Positions 21,792 to 33,662 of a stretch of DNA of 64,000 nt are shown here, one piece after another; position 1 is the stretch's first letter; each line of letters begins with the position of its first letter. The notes below the pieces were generated by a model. That model had not been told where the DNA came from and made no database searches. It worked only from the letters and a program-made list of their open reading frames with translations. The position numbers and the translations under genes were made by a program. The stretch is from positions 4,402,001 to 4,466,000 of the forward strand of contig CM074130.1 in NCBI GenBank assembly GCA_037178625.1, read 5' to 3'. This DNA is from Skeletonema tropicum (taxonomy: Eukaryota > Bacillariophyta > Thalassiosirophyceae > Thalassiosirales > Thalassiosiraceae).

Positions 21792-24601
21792 TTAATCTAT
21801 ATACGGTGCCTGCTTGCCCAGCCAATTGAACATGCACGATGGCCACTTTGTTCTCACGACATCTTGCAGGTCCCCGCCACTATCCCCCGCACCTTTGGAA
21901 GATAGGGCAATGCTAGCACCGACCGCTTCTTCAGCACTAAGTCTAGTGACACGAAATGGCGTTAGGCAACCGCCACGAAGGCCATTATAGTGATACAGTG
22001 GGAAAGGTGTGTCCATGCTTTTCAAAGTCCGGTTTCTGCTGTGGAATTTGAGCAGGAGAATCTGTGAGGCAACAGCACTGGCTCTTTTTCTGTCTGTAGA
22101 TGAGGTTTTGTAAGTGTGCTATTATCAAGAGTCGTATTCTCCGAGCTGGGCTTTTCGGCAGGTCCAAAGGGGACCGACAGAGTTCCTGCCTCGTCTGCAG
22201 TTGCTACCTTGTGTATCTGTATCATCAGTTGCAGCTGCCATGTTCCGCTCAAGATCCATGACAATCTCTTGTTGCATTTCTAATGGGAGACTATCAAAAA
22301 CATCTTGATCAATCCCTGGGGGGCATAAACTGATAGGTTTTGATTGCACCGAGCTTTCCAGCAATGGAGGAAGAGGCTCTGGTGGTTCCAGGTCTGGAAT
22401 AGAATCATTATCTGGCATGCTTCCCCACTCTGCAGCCAACTTTCGTGCAAGTTCCTCATCACTCGACATGGTCGATGGCGGAGGAGTTGCCTGCCGATTG
22501 ATTGTGCCGATGATTTTGACTTCGTCGTCATCCTTATCACTCATAATAGCCTGCAAGGATGATCCGGTCATTAACCGACTCGTTGCCTTCCAAAAGTCAT
22601 CCCACAATACAATCCCACCTCCACCAGGAACTTCCACATACGCAGCCAAAGTCTGAACCCCATTGTCTCCCAGCAGAGTCATCAAATCCAATTCTTCCAA
22701 CACCTTCCCCAAAGAATCCTTCATAATAAACCCACTCTCCCCATCTTCCACCTTCTTAAATGCACGGCGACATCGTTCCAACAGTAAATCTGATTGACTC
22801 TCCTGCAAACACTTCGAATCACCAAACACCACCGAAAAGTGATTGGTCGACGCGACTATCCAAACAGGAAACAAAGGAGATTTATAATAACTCCCAACCT
22901 CGCAATACCGCAGTGATTCCAGTTGAGACAGATATCCAACCGCCGGACGGTATTGAATTCCTCGACAGGTCAATTCCTCCGATAGTGTCATGGAATTATC
23001 AAATACGTTGCTAACAGCTTGACCAGTCAGTAATAGATTCATCAATTCTTGACTCGAGTGACCAAATTGAGATGTGATGGTAGTATTTGGATCATCCATA
23101 TCGGCCTTTATCCGATCTATCCCACGTGATTCTACAAGTGACATGACGAAGAGCATTACCCCTCCTGGACATCGGAAAAAGTCAAGTGGCTTATTGGATG
23201 ATGACGACTTTGATGCGGTGTTGTTGTTTTCACCATCACTTTTGCATTTATTGAGACCCAGAAGATAATCTGCAACAGCATTCGCAAGGTTTGTTATTCG
23301 GATTTGTTCCGGAGTGAGAGCCACAGGTTTTTTGTATTGCTGTATTACAAGGCCATTATCATCCGCAAATGAGACTTCTTTCTTTCTAGGTCGTTTTGTT
23401 TCAGGGGATGAATCGCTATCATCGTCGTAACAACCTTGACAGATGATGTAGCAACTATTGAATATATTGTCAAACCAGAAGGTTTTGATGATGAGCTGTT
23501 GGAAGAAGAGGATGTGAGCATTTCTTCTATCCAGGGGCTTTGTTGTACGTTTGCATTCCTCGCCTCACCACCACCACCACCAGCAGAAGCTGTAGGTTGT
23601 TGTGTAGTAGTGTGACTATTACCATCAGTAGCATCTGGAACGACAAGACGAACAGTACATGATTCACTTCGTTTCTCACTTGATGCCGCAGGTATAATCG
23701 ATGCACGCGCCAATATCATTGCAATGGCCATTGCCATTGCCTCCTCCACTTCCAAATCTGTCGGTGGTGGTGTGAGATGATGATTATTTCCGACGAGGTT
23801 ATAACAGGAGAAAATGGATACTCCAAACTTCTACCACCAGCAGGAGTCCCACAATAATCCGATTTACTACTACTTCGTTGTTGTTTCTTTCTACCCCATA
23901 ACAAAACACGAATCATTTCCGCCTGAATTGCCGCAAGTATTCCACATGGACCACCGTGTCGTTGAGTCAATCCCCAATTTTGCTGTGAGGTGAATGCCTC
24001 CAACAGTTCTTTAGTAGACTCAGTATCGTTGTTGTTGCTATTCTCTTCACTCTTCATTGTCACATCCCCATCCTGTTCCTTATTAGCAGTAGCTACAGCA
24101 GCAGCACATGATGACGTAGTAATACATTCATAAATCCAACGCTCCTTATCATTCAACGTTGTAATTGTATCATTCCACATTAATTTATGGAATGATGCGC
24201 TGTTGAAATTATCATCATCCGCTTTTGTTACAGTACTACTAGCTACTACTACTGTAGGATGTGGTGGATAGTAGCTCATGTTTTGTAGATGAGGCGAAGT
24301 TGTTGTTATTCGAATGAAGTGTTGTTGATGTTGATGTTGATGGCGCAGAATCTTCCATTATTGCAGTGTTGTTGTAGTCATTGTTGAAACTACTGATACT
24401 ACTTGCAGCCGGAGCGGTAGTCATACTTTCCTCTCTTGTAGACGACAACGAAGTGTGCATGGAAAGTGCAAGCGCCTTTTGAAGTTCTTCATCTTCATCA
24501 TCATCTACAATGGGCATGAACGAAACAGCCTTCGCCGATGGGGCTGATGCGGCTTTGGAATCGTCGCTGGCGATGTGGGCCCAAGGATTATTATTGTCCA
24601 T
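21792..24601 (-). CDS. MINDY-3-type deubiquitinase with EF-hand-like insert
   Basis: A cysteine protease of the MINDY/FAM188 family. In order: a ubiquitin-interacting motif near residue 38 (DEDEELQKALALSM), the catalytic loop QRHGGPCGILAAIQAE with Cys near 219, LLLTGQAVSNVFD, a core close to human MINDY-3 (LRYCEVGSYYKSPLFPVWIVAS) ending in the catalytic NHFSVVF, an EF-hand-like loop (DGESGFIMKDSL), a second UIM-like helix (SSDEELARKLAAEW), and the C-terminal YHYNGL...VVRTKWP block that matches the family end. It should cleave long K48-linked ubiquitin chains in cytosol or nucleus. Frame breaks near 24266, 22205, 22095 and 22022 are one-base surpluses; two others (about 23810 and 23460) are unresolved, so residues between the catalytic Cys and about 23400 are uncertain. 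Divergent from uL22m. Confidence 0.72.
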
Positions 24602-24907
24602 CTCTCTGCGCCTATTGCTTCTCTTTGAATTATCGTTTGCTACTCCTCAGAGCCGTCGCGTTGTGCCTGTTATAATGTATCTGTCAGGCGTGGTCTCCGC
24701 TACCACCTACCACCGCGTACCTAAAAAATATCATGATATTTTTCCGATTTTAATATAAAAAATGGCGCGCTTCATCATCAGTCTGTTTTCGCCTCATATC
24801 ACACATCGCCATCTGCAAACCTTCATGACGGACTTCATGCGATAGCAGCGGCTCTTCAACCTTACTGACCATAACAAAACGCAGCCCATATTATTATCTC
24901 TCTGACG
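24602..24907. promoter_or_regulatory. Divergent intergenic region
   Basis: About 306 bp between the starts of the deubiquitinase and mitochondrial uL22. It includes an AT-rich block near 24725-24770 (ATATCATGATATTTTT, a near-palindrome). No defined element. Confidence 0.35.
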
Positions 24908-25989
24908 ATGGCCCAATCATTGACCTCTCGCATGTCACGGCTGGCAATCAGGCACACGTAATTTGTTCACGACGGCAAACACAACATCCATTAGATCAAA
25001 ATGCACCCCATCATCAACAATATCAATATCATCACTACGATCTCAATGGATGCACCACCACCACCTAACCCTCCGCACTCTATCCAGTATGTCAACACAA
25101 ACACGAACAATCGACATCACCACCAACAACAGCTCCACCGATCACGGTGCCACCACCACACTCTCCCCCCTCCTCAACTCCTCCCAAACCGACGCCGAAA
25201 ACTTCGCCGCCTTCGTCCACGCCAATCGTCATCACAAGGTCAAACCCTTCATCCTGAAACGACGTCGCGCCAAACTCAAAACCTACATCGGGAATGAAAA
25301 AAACATACGTCATTCACCCTGGAGGATGAATCTAGTATGTCAATTTGCACATGGGTTAACGGTACCAGAGGCTCTGAAACAATTACTGTTTTGTCAAAAG
25401 GTCAAGGCACCACTTGTGGCGAAGGTTATTCGAAGGACGGCAAATTTGGCGGATATTCGGGATGGGATTCAGCCGAGTCAGTTGGAGGTTGCGGAGTGTT
25501 TTGCGACGCATGGGACTCATTTGAAGAGATTGAAGATTATGGGGAGAGGACGGTGAGTATATGTGTTTTTGTACTGTGCTGTTGTATATTGTTGTTGCTG
25601 TGTGTTGATGAGTATGATGTATTACAAACGTGATTTAGGTTGTATACTGACAAATAATGTTCCTTTTGTTATACTATACTAAAACATAATCATTGATTCA
25701 CAATATCACATTACAATAATGCCACCTCAATAAAAACAAAACAGATCGGGAAAGAAACTCCGTCGATTCTCCCATATACGTCTCGTCCTCCGTGAAATCG
25801 ATTTCCCCACCAAACTACTTGAATCTAACCTCCATCAATCAAAAACGCAAGTGGTTGGAACGTCTAGCCATTGCAAGAGAGGATTATGAAAAGGCACGTG
25901 TAGAGAAGGAGGAGTTGGAAGAGTTGGAAAGGTTGGCGGCGGAGGTTGCGGAGAAGCAGAGGAAGGAGAAGGAGGCTGAGTCGAAGTAG
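24908..25989 (+). CDS. MRPL22: Mitochondrial ribosomal protein uL22
   Basis: The uL22 core is readable: SPWRMNLVCQFAHGLTVPEALKQL, a long helix with QKVKAPLVAKVIRRTANLA, then across an intron the conserved beta-hairpin MGRGRSGKKLRRFSHIRLVL and REIDFP. The intron is 25553-25744 (GTGAGT...ACAG), splitting an Arg codon. The N-terminus is rich in Ser, Thr and Arg with RTLSSM, as in a mitochondrial presequence. The best start is ATG 24908 (MAQSLTSRMSRLAIRH), which needs one surplus A removed near 24957; the next in-frame ATG is near 25046. A surplus A near 25850 hides the coiled, charged tail (EELEELERLAAEVAEKQRKE) ending at 25989. The longer-than-bacterial size fits a mitoribosomal protein. Confidence 0.75.
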
Positions 25990-26901
25990 TAGTGAATATG
26001 TACTTGAGAAGTGACTGTATGATGTAAGTTTGGTTGCTAGTGAGCTCTACTTTTTTAGGTACTATAACTTAAACAACAGATCTAATAGAAGAGTCATGGG
26101 TACATACTGGAGTTGAACGTAGTATTGGCTGCTGTTTCTTGGCTCGTATGGAATCGGCTCTAGAGATGTGAGTACATTGGGAGTACGTTCTACTGGGAAA
26201 TAGAGCTGGTGCAGCAAACGCTCGCTGCTTTGTGCGCTGCCGCTGAATACTTTTCAGGCACTAAGTAGAAGAACAACACATCGAAAGAAGAGTACATCTT
26301 AGAGAAGAATGCTGCTAGCTCGTAGGGACTCTGATCTATGTATGTTCGAGTGCCATGATGTTTGGATGCTGTAAGCTTGTGCGTTGCTGGCTACAATGAG
26401 TACGTTTTGGGCACACTAACTTAAACAGCTCATCTGACAGAAAAGTAATCGTTACACTCTCTATGCTTGCTTGTAGAGAATCTGGTCTGCTTCACAAGCG
26501 TTTTCTGTAACATCAAGAACAATTCATAGTCTACTACGACAGCTGCTACTTAACAAGCATTACTAATACTATTGTTCTGTCGAGAAAAAGTTTTTATTAT
26601 TTTATGATGTGGCTTTTCTCAATCTACCATCGCCTTCTATCGGTAGCACCTAAGCTATCCTCAAATGCTCTAGCAAGTAAATAAACGGCGCGTTGTGTAC
26701 CCCAAACTGTAAAGAGGGTACAATAGGAGTAATGCACTGTAAAACATTTAACGTCCTTCAGCGCAGTGTGGTGTTGATGAGGGAAGAAGAAGAACACACT
26801 TCAACCCTGATATATAATTCTGACAAAAGTTGTATCTCGTCAAAACAGAAGTGATTGTTACAACAACAAGGAAGATGAACTCTCTGGCTCAGATGACCCA
26901 C
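25990..26901. other. Intergenic, about 0.9 kb
   Basis: No gene, tRNA-like fold or repeat array is recognised. A pair of weakly similar blocks (TATAACTTAAACAACAG near 26060 and ACTAACTTAAACAGCTCATC near 26417) suggests an old local duplication. The right end is the 3' flank of the PsbQ' gene. Confidence 0.4.
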
Positions 26902-27540
26902 TTAAAGGGAGGCAACGAAGGCATCCAAGGCAGCGGATGAGGCAGCAGAAGCAGCAGCGCACTTGTCTTGGTTCTTGAGAGTAGCCTGAAGACTGGCCTC
27001 CTCAATAGCCTCGAAGAATTGCTTGGCAAGCTTCTTCTGCTCGGCTGTCTTGGCAAGACCACGGACGGCACCACGAGTTTCGTACATGTAACGGGTCAAT
27101 TCATCCTTAACATTGAACCATTGCTTCTTCTCAACGTATCCAGGAAGGTATGAAAGACGCTTTTGGGATTCGGCGATGTATCCCTTCTTGCGAGCAACTT
27201 CTTCGGCTTGTCCAGCTTCGTAAAGAGCACCTTCTCCTCCAACAGCACCGTAAACAGAGTAAGGGGAGTAAGTCTTAGCAGCCTGGTCACTTCCGTAAGC
27301 AGCACCCTCTGAGTAAGAAGTTCCATCTCCGATAAGACCGAAGACAGAGAATCGGGGGGATTCACCGGCAGCAGCGTTGGCGGCAGCAGGAAGGAAGACG
27401 GCACCAGCGGCAGCGATGGAGGAGAGAGCCTCACGACGAGAGTTCTCGGCCTGCATGGCGACGGATTGCCGGGCGTTGTTGGACGCAGGGGCGAAGGCAG
27501 AAGCCGTGGAGGCAAGGGCGAGGGCAGCGACGATCTTCAT
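26902..27540 (-). CDS. PsbQ'-like extrinsic subunit of photosystem II
   Basis: 212 residues from the ATG at 27540. This start gives a complete diatom-type lumen leader: signal peptide MKIVAALALASTASAF|AP with the ASAF motif, a short transit region, then a twin-arginine signal (SRREALSSIAAAGAVFLPAA) ending in ANA|AAGES. The frame is open 25 codons further up, but that would spoil the leader. The mature part has an FSVFGLIGDGTSYSEG start, a helical bundle, and a conserved-looking DELTRYMYETRGAVRGLAK helix as in PsbQ-family proteins. It would bind the lumenal side of PSII and help hold the oxygen-evolving cluster. Codons are strongly biased towards C/G-ending, as expected for a highly expressed photosynthesis gene. 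Psb31 is the main alternative. Confidence 0.75.
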   Translation of the reverse strand: MKIVAALALASTASAFAPASNNARQSVAMQAENSRREALSSIAAAGAVFLPAAANAAAGESPRFSVFGLIGDGTSYSEGAAYGSDQAAKTYSPYSVYGAVGGEGALYEAGQAEEVARKKGYIAESQKRLSYLPGYVEKKQWFNVKDELTRYMYETRGAVRGLAKTAEQKKLAKQFFEAIEEASLQATLKNQDKCAAASAASSAALDAFVASL

Positions 27541-28077
27541 GGTGTTGATATTGGTGTACTTAAAGAGGGGAGGTGATAGTGAGATCATCGTCTCTCGGAA
27601 GGGCAAATCTTTCAAAGTTGAAGCGGATGAACAAACACTTGAGAGGTCCAGACCTCAGCCTATGACGTACATCAGATGAACTTCGTGGAGAGATTTTATG
27701 ATGATATGTGTAGGCGGTTTGTGAGGCCAATAATTGGTAATATTTTATCTCCAAAAGCTCAGAGGTTGCTTCGTCAATTGTGGTGGAGTCTCATTTAGAT
27801 GGTTGGGAAGTGGGAAAGTTGACATGATGTGTAATGAAGCATTTGACAGCAGGGTTATTGAGATGCACTGAAATTACATTTCATTTTCCATTTTGATTTT
27901 GCAGTTTTCGACATAGACCATGTCGATGACAACGGTATGCTACCTACCATCACGCCAGCATTCAGCGACTAATATTACATATGAATTGACAAGAAGGAGG
28001 TGAATCATTACTTCATCGTGTAAGAGATTTTTCGGTCTTATCCATCTATATCTCTTTGCATTAGAAGAGCACACATC
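27541..28077. promoter_or_regulatory. Divergent region upstream of PsbQ'
   Basis: 537 bp between the PsbQ' start and the HMG-box gene on the opposite strand. Light-responsive control would be expected here, but I see no element that I can name with confidence. Confidence 0.35.
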
Positions 28078-29680
28078 ATGGAATATTACGACCAGGACGG
28101 AGATGCACAACAATTCCAATATGATTTTCCCACACAGGTGAGTAAGCTTACATAAAGAAGAGGGATGTAGTTGCGCTTGTTTATATTTTACTCATTGCCA
28201 GATCTCTTCTCTCATGACATCATATACAGCCAGTCGACGAAGTGGGTGATAGTCACACCAACTTGTTCTCCGTAGATCCCTACACCGACGCTGCCACCTA
28301 CGATGAGAGTATTGCGATTGCCGCCGCCTTTGCCGATCCTGCACAACCCCCTCGATCACTAGCCCTACTACAGCAACAAACGGAGCAAACACAAGCGGCA
28401 AAGAAGAAGATTGTTGGATATGTGTATAAAAAGGCTCCGGGTGCGCCGAAACGATGGAAATCGAGTTATATTCATTTCTTTACTAATTTTGTGGAGAGGA
28501 GGAAACAATTGCATAGAACGGCAGGGAAGGATGGAGTGGTAAGTGTTTCTAAAAGTCATTAGTTTCGTTTCGTTGATCATTTTGTAATTATTGATCTCAC
28601 CGATTTCAGTGTGAAGAAGGAACAAAGGAAGACAAATTAGATATGCACGAATTAGCAAAAGAAGCTTCGAAAGCATGGAAGGAAATATCCGCAAACGAAA
28701 AGCAATACTGGGAGTCTATATCAAAGAAAGACAAGGAGGACTATGAAAGGAAGCTTGGTGAATTTGAGGGGCCATTGCAAGTCCGTACAGACAAAGTGAA
28801 GAAAAAGGTGATCATTCATTGTGCATTGTGTGTTCATGCTAATACTATCACCTACCACTCTTGAATGTAATACTCACCTAAGTATTTGTTGCAATGTCAC
28901 AGGATCTTGGTGCTCCGAAACGAAGTCCTCCAGCGTTCTTCTTGTTCACCAAAGTAAAAGGACCACAGTTGAAAGAGCTCAACCCCAAGGCACCCCACGG
29001 CCAAATAGTGAAAGAGTGTGGAAAGTTTTGGAGGAACATGTCCGACTTGGAAAAGGCACCGTACAGAGAAGAAGAACAGCAGCTTCGTGCGCAATACCAT
29101 GAGGATATGACGAAATGGAAAGAAGCGAAAAAGAAGGAGGAGAAAGAGGCTCAAGAGAAGTTGGAAGAGGAGAGAAAGAAGTTACTACCCTTGTTAGAGA
29201 ACGATGACTGAGCCCGACTCTGCGGAAGCATTTGCAACTGCCTTGGCAGCACAACAACCCCGTGAAACTATATTGAATCCTCAGTATAAAAATGTGGTTC
29301 AACCAGTATTGGGCTATTCTGGCAATACACCCGAGAAGCCAACAAGGACAAGAAAACGAAAGAATCACAAGGGTACTCGTGCCGACGATGATGCTCCGAA
29401 AAGGCCACCATCCGCATTTTTTCTATATGTCAATCATTATCGTCACCGAATGAAATTGGAATACCCCGACCTACCTTACCACGATATGATTAGTATGTTA
29501 TCTCGGAATTGGAAGGCAACGACGGAGGAGCAACGGAAACCGTTTCGAGATCGTGAGGAGGAATTGAGAGAGCAGTATCACTTCAAGAAGACACATTATA
29601 AGAAGACCAAGAGGGATAACATGAGATTGAAAGGAGGTTTGGAGGATCAATTGCAGCAGCAGCAGCAACAACAACAACAA

Positions 29681-29712
<32 letters not shown>

Positions 29713-30088
29713 ACAGCAACAGCAGCAGAGTGTAAATAATATAGCAGAGGTGGCGAGGATAGACAATCCATTGACTGACGCGATCCAAGTACCGGAAGTG
29801 GATACCGAACAACTACAACAACAACAACAGCCTTTGACGTTTGCACTAACTACCGATGACGTTCAAGAGGTTGTAAATTACGCACAAGAGATCAATTACC
29901 AAGGAGAAAACCATGATTATCAGCATGATTTATCCTACGCAGATTACGACCCAATCAATGTTGTGACTACTGCTGCGGATGCCAAAACGGATGGTGTTGT
30001 AGATGAGAGTGGCGATTACAATCAACATCAAATTAGTCATCAGGCGTCTATTGATTATAGTGCTGTTGGTGACTACTTTGGACTGTAG
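28078..30088 (+). CDS. Three-HMG-box protein with polyglutamine tract
   Basis: Four exons: 28078-28137, 28230-28538, 28610-28807 and 28903 onwards; all introns are GT-AG with phase 0. It encodes three HMG boxes. Box 1 (APKRWKSSYIHFF ... AWKEISANEKQYWE) is split by an intron. Box 2 is GAPKRSPPAFFLFTKVKG ... FWRNMSDLEKAPYRE. Box 3 is DAPKRPPSAFFLYVNHYR ... NWKATTEEQRKPFRD. Boxes 2 and 3 keep the PKRPxSAFF start and the central Trp. A surplus base near 29206 separates boxes 2 and 3 into different frames. After box 3 come about 24 glutamines encoded by mixed CAG/CAA codons, and an acidic Tyr/Gln-rich C-terminus. There is no leader, so a nuclear DNA-bending protein is expected. Two genes are possible but the tight junction argues for one. 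Confidence 0.75.
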
Positions 30089-30415
30089 TAATGATGCATA
30101 TTTGTTTCGTGAGAAGTGTAGAGTGTAAATGTACTACATAATTATTGCATAGTTTCAGATAGTGTCCTTGATGAATGGAGTGAGTCTATTTTCTCTTGCT
30201 TTTTTATTTGCTAGCCTTATGTCCACGTGGAATGAAAGGTACTTTTTGGGCTCGCAGCAACGTCAACGCTGATGCCGCTCTCGCCATGAGTATTTGAATT
30301 TGATTGATGTCAATAAGCACAAGGATTGTGCTCGCTTCCAGTAATTAACGAACTGAACGGAAGCAAGTCAATCGATGCGTGAATGACTTGCGGTTTTGTA
30401 AAGGTTTATGATATA

Positions 30416-32462
30416 ATGGCTACACAAACGCAGAGAAGAGCTGCTGCTGTTCTTATTGCACTTCTTTCGTCAATCGTACTTATTGTCGACGCAGCACAAC
30501 GTCAACGTCCTCTTCCAATAAGAGCCGGTTCCATTTCTATTCGACATCACAAACAACCCTGTGACATTATTGGATAGTAATATAATAAATCTCCGTGGCG
30601 GTGCAATTGATGATGGGCGGCGGCCACCATCATCATCATCATCACGGTACTCGTCAAGTTACTGATGATGTAGGTCGATCTAATGGGAGAGAAGGACGTG
30701 ACAATAACAACAGTAGTAGGAGGTTTGATGAATATGATGATAGACAAGGCCGTGACATGAAGAAGAAGTTATTCAAATTATGATGAAAGAAGAAACATCG
30801 ACAGTAATAATGATGACAAGAAAAGCAAAGGGTCGTGGTTTGGTCGCTCCAAAGAAGAAGAAGTCAGCCCATCAGATTATGATTATGAGCAACAACAATT
30901 TGATCAAGGAAATAATAATCCGTGGAACAACAACAACAACAATGGTGGAAGTACTGGACTTCCACCACCTCCTCCGCCACCCCCACCTCCATCATCATCG
31001 GATGTGACCACCGGCGCTGCTGCATTGAATATAGACATTAATCCTGCAGAAACAGAACGAACACCCGATTCACTACAAGTTTCCCACGGCAGAAGTTGCA
31101 GCTGACGAAAGGAGGGCAAAAGACACGGCAATGGAAGGCACCATCATCATCAGCAGCGTTGGATAATGAGAATACACGAGACAATGACGACTTGCGTGGA
31201 GATGATGTTCCAGATATCCCATTTATAGAAGAAGAAGAAGATGATGAGTTACGTGATGATAGAGATAGATCATCTTCTTCTCGTAGTAGTAGTAGAAGAA
31301 GACGGAGTGAAAATGATGATGATGATGTCTATTCATCTCCAAGAAGAGATGCGGTAACAACATTCATGTCGACAAAGAGGGGAGCATTCAAAGTTCGACT
31401 TGGAAGTGTTATTGTTGGTGCTGCTTTGGGTGGCTTTATGGGGAAGGTAAGTCGTTGTGTCAACTATGTATTTGTGTGTTTCATGTTTGCTCATTGTGTA
31501 CACAAGATGATGATAATTGTCTAAACGTTATTCATCCCAAATAAAAAAAAAACAGTCACTATTGAATGATCCAGTAGTAATGGCAGTCGCAATGGCAGCA
31601 CTGCTATTCATCGCTGGATTCCTACGAAACGATTACGGAGAACTCAGTCGAGCACTCGGTCTCGCCTTTGTGTTTACATTACAACGAACTACGTCCGTAC
31701 GAAAAGACAATCCGACTTTGGTCCATATCAAAGCTTTGATTGGACAGGGACCACGCAAACCTTTCCCTCCGGTTGATGAGGAGAGCAGTCCTTGGCGGTA
31801 TGAACCAATCTACGAAGATGATCCAGACTTTAAAATGACATATGTACTATTGGCAATGACATTGGTAGGCTCCTTCTGCGGTGGAAACGTTCCCCTCCTA
31901 CCACAATGGTTGGGCGGTATCATTGGCGCTGTTGCATTCGCCTCCTTCACCCAAGGGTCCAATGCACAGGGAGACCTAGGTCGTACCATGGGAATGCGAC
32001 TCGTGGGTCTCGTCCAAGTCGTAACGAGTATCAATTCGGAATTGCGTATTTTGGGAAAGGCAGCGACAGTTGGGGGGTTGATATTTGACAAACTGATGAT
32101 ATTGGATCGGAAGCATAGGGTGAAGGATAAGTTTGTGGCGGTTTGTAAGTTTGCGTATGATAAGATTGCAAGGACGGCAGAAGATATTCAGGATGATATG
32201 CAGGGAGATCGGAGAGGTGATCGTAGAAGAGATGATGACCGAAGAAGAGATGATAGGAGAGATCGACCACCACCCAGGAGGAGAGACTTTGATGATGACG
32301 ACGATGGCCGCAGAAGAGGGCCAAGGAGAGACTTTGACGACGATGATGAATCGCAGAAGAGGGCCTAGAAGAGACTTTGACGATGATAGAAGAGGAAGAC
32401 CTCCTCGAAGAGATCGAGATGGTGATGATGACAGGAGAGAAGCAAGATATCGCAGGCGCTAA
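30416..32462 (+). CDS. Secretory-pathway multi-span membrane protein with acidic/RS tails
   Basis: A signal peptide (MATQTQRR...VLIALLSSIVLIVDA) is followed by PFLFDITNNPVTLLDS and an LRGG motif, then a long low-complexity part (His run, Asp/Ser/Arg stretches, ten prolines). After an intron (31447-31555, GTAAGT...ACAG) come at least three hydrophobic segments: PVVMAVAMAALLFIAGFL, MTYVLLAMTLVGSFCGG and WLGGIIGAVAFASFTQG. A helix preceding the intron (GSVIVGAALGGFMG) may be another. The C-terminus is a repeated RRDFDDD-type charged tail. Six single-base surpluses (near 30528, 30612, 30766, 31085, 31135 and 32350) cut the frame; removing one base at each gives a continuous protein. No family is recognised. 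Everything before 31300 is low complexity, so that half is less certain. Confidence 0.55.
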
Positions 32463-32693
32463 TTCTTTTAAACAATGCGTATAATCTGTGCAATAATTTA
32501 ATGTCCTCTCGTTGACTGAATGACAACTCAGAATTATATTCCACTACTCCTCCGTCGTTACAACTACCCACTCTTTATGACTGAAGTGCAATAATAAGTG
32601 AAGTCGATACCACTAAGCTATCAGACAATGACTCTACATTCATGTGTTTTTCCTCTATAAAACACAGACAAGCCAACGAACACTCTTTTTCTT

Positions 32694-33072
32694 CTACCAA
32701 CTAGACGAACCCTCCCATCCACCATCACCATTCTTCTCCTGAATAGTCGTATCCACCACAACCTCCGTTTCAAACATTTCCTCCGTCGGTTGACTTGCCA
32801 CAACATTCCCCAATTGATTATTAATTGCCTCCGTAATCTTTTCACAGTTTTCACCCTTGACCCCACGAACTATCTCGGTGACCCGTCCATCGGGATAGAT
32901 TCGGAATTCAATTTCTTCCATGCCGCCGCTGGATCCAGCGTCGTTGTATAGTTGAGTGTTGATATTATTAGTGTTGGATCGAGATGGTAATAAGATATTG
33001 CTGGGTGTGAGGAAGGCGTTTGTGGTGGCGGCGTAGGCTGCCATCCATTATTGATGCAGTGATTCTGAACAT
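32694..33072 (-). CDS. DUF2997-like plastid protein
   Basis: The mature part, EIEFRIYPDGRVTEIVRGVKG followed by NCEKITEAINNQLGNVV, fits the DUF2997 family found in cyanobacteria and plastid-bearing eukaryotes (function unknown). The leader becomes sensible if one surplus G near 33047 is removed: MFRITASIMMAAYAATTNAF|LTPS, a signal peptide ending in an ASAF-like site, hence plastid import. Without that correction translation would begin at ATG 33044. About 125 residues. Divergent from the WD40 gene. Confidence 0.6.
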
Positions 33073-33229
33073 GGTGATGATGATATTCTATTTATATGAA
33101 AACTATTATTAGGTATGACCACTTCGTTGATGATAATGCTCAGCTCCTCTTCCTCAATGGAACCGAAGAATGCTCGACCTTTTGTATGGAACGCAACGCG
33201 TGAGAAAGCGTGCTGGCTGAGTGCTTGGC

Positions 33230-33460
33230 AGAATCTTGCCGCCCTGGCGTGGGGCGAGGTTGGGGCGGGGGGCTGGCGGGGGGCGAATGAGGGGGGAAGT
33301 TGGGGCGAAGTTGGGGATAAGTAGGGGATAAGTAGGAGATTTGTAGGGGATAAGTAGGGGATAAGTTCAAGTAGGGGATAAGTGAAAGTTGGGGATCCCC
33401 TACATACTTTTACTTATCCCCTCCTTTATCCCCAACATATCCACAACATCGCCCAACTTA
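33230..33460. repeat. G-rich block and TAGGGGATAAG minisatellite with inverted arm
   Basis: From about 33230 the plus strand is strongly G-rich, with many runs of four to six G. It passes into about seven imperfect copies of an 11-bp unit TAGGGGATAAG (33305-33385). After GGGGATCCCC near 33393 the same motif returns on the other strand (TTATCCCC, TTATCCCCAAC up to about 33437). The block can fold back on itself and has G-quadruplex potential. It lies in the divergent gap between two genes. Confidence 0.7.
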
Positions 33461-33662
33461 TTAAAAGCCCCTCAATTCGCCCCCGCCGGCCCCCACGCAC
33501 CCGAAGGGCAGGGGTATCTTTTAGATCTTTTGGCGTGTTGCATCTGGCTGGCATCTGTCATGTCGTCAATGCGAACAAAAAGAACACTATTGTCATTGTG
33601 CTGCTGTTCTTGAATGGCACCAATGACAGCCATGGTGCCGTCTCTGACCATTTGTTAACAAC

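Noticed and set aside
25990..26901. tRNA or small RNA genes
   Set aside because: No cloverleaf with A and B boxes could be found by eye; a covariance search could still find one.
29498..29846. Poly-leucine and poly-valine open frames on the minus strand
   Set aside because: Antisense of the polyglutamine CAG/CAA tract of the HMG gene.
30595..31007. Histidine-rich and Met/Ile-rich open frames as separate small genes
   Set aside because: They are off-frame readings of one low-complexity coding region; correcting single-base surpluses joins them to the signal-peptide gene.
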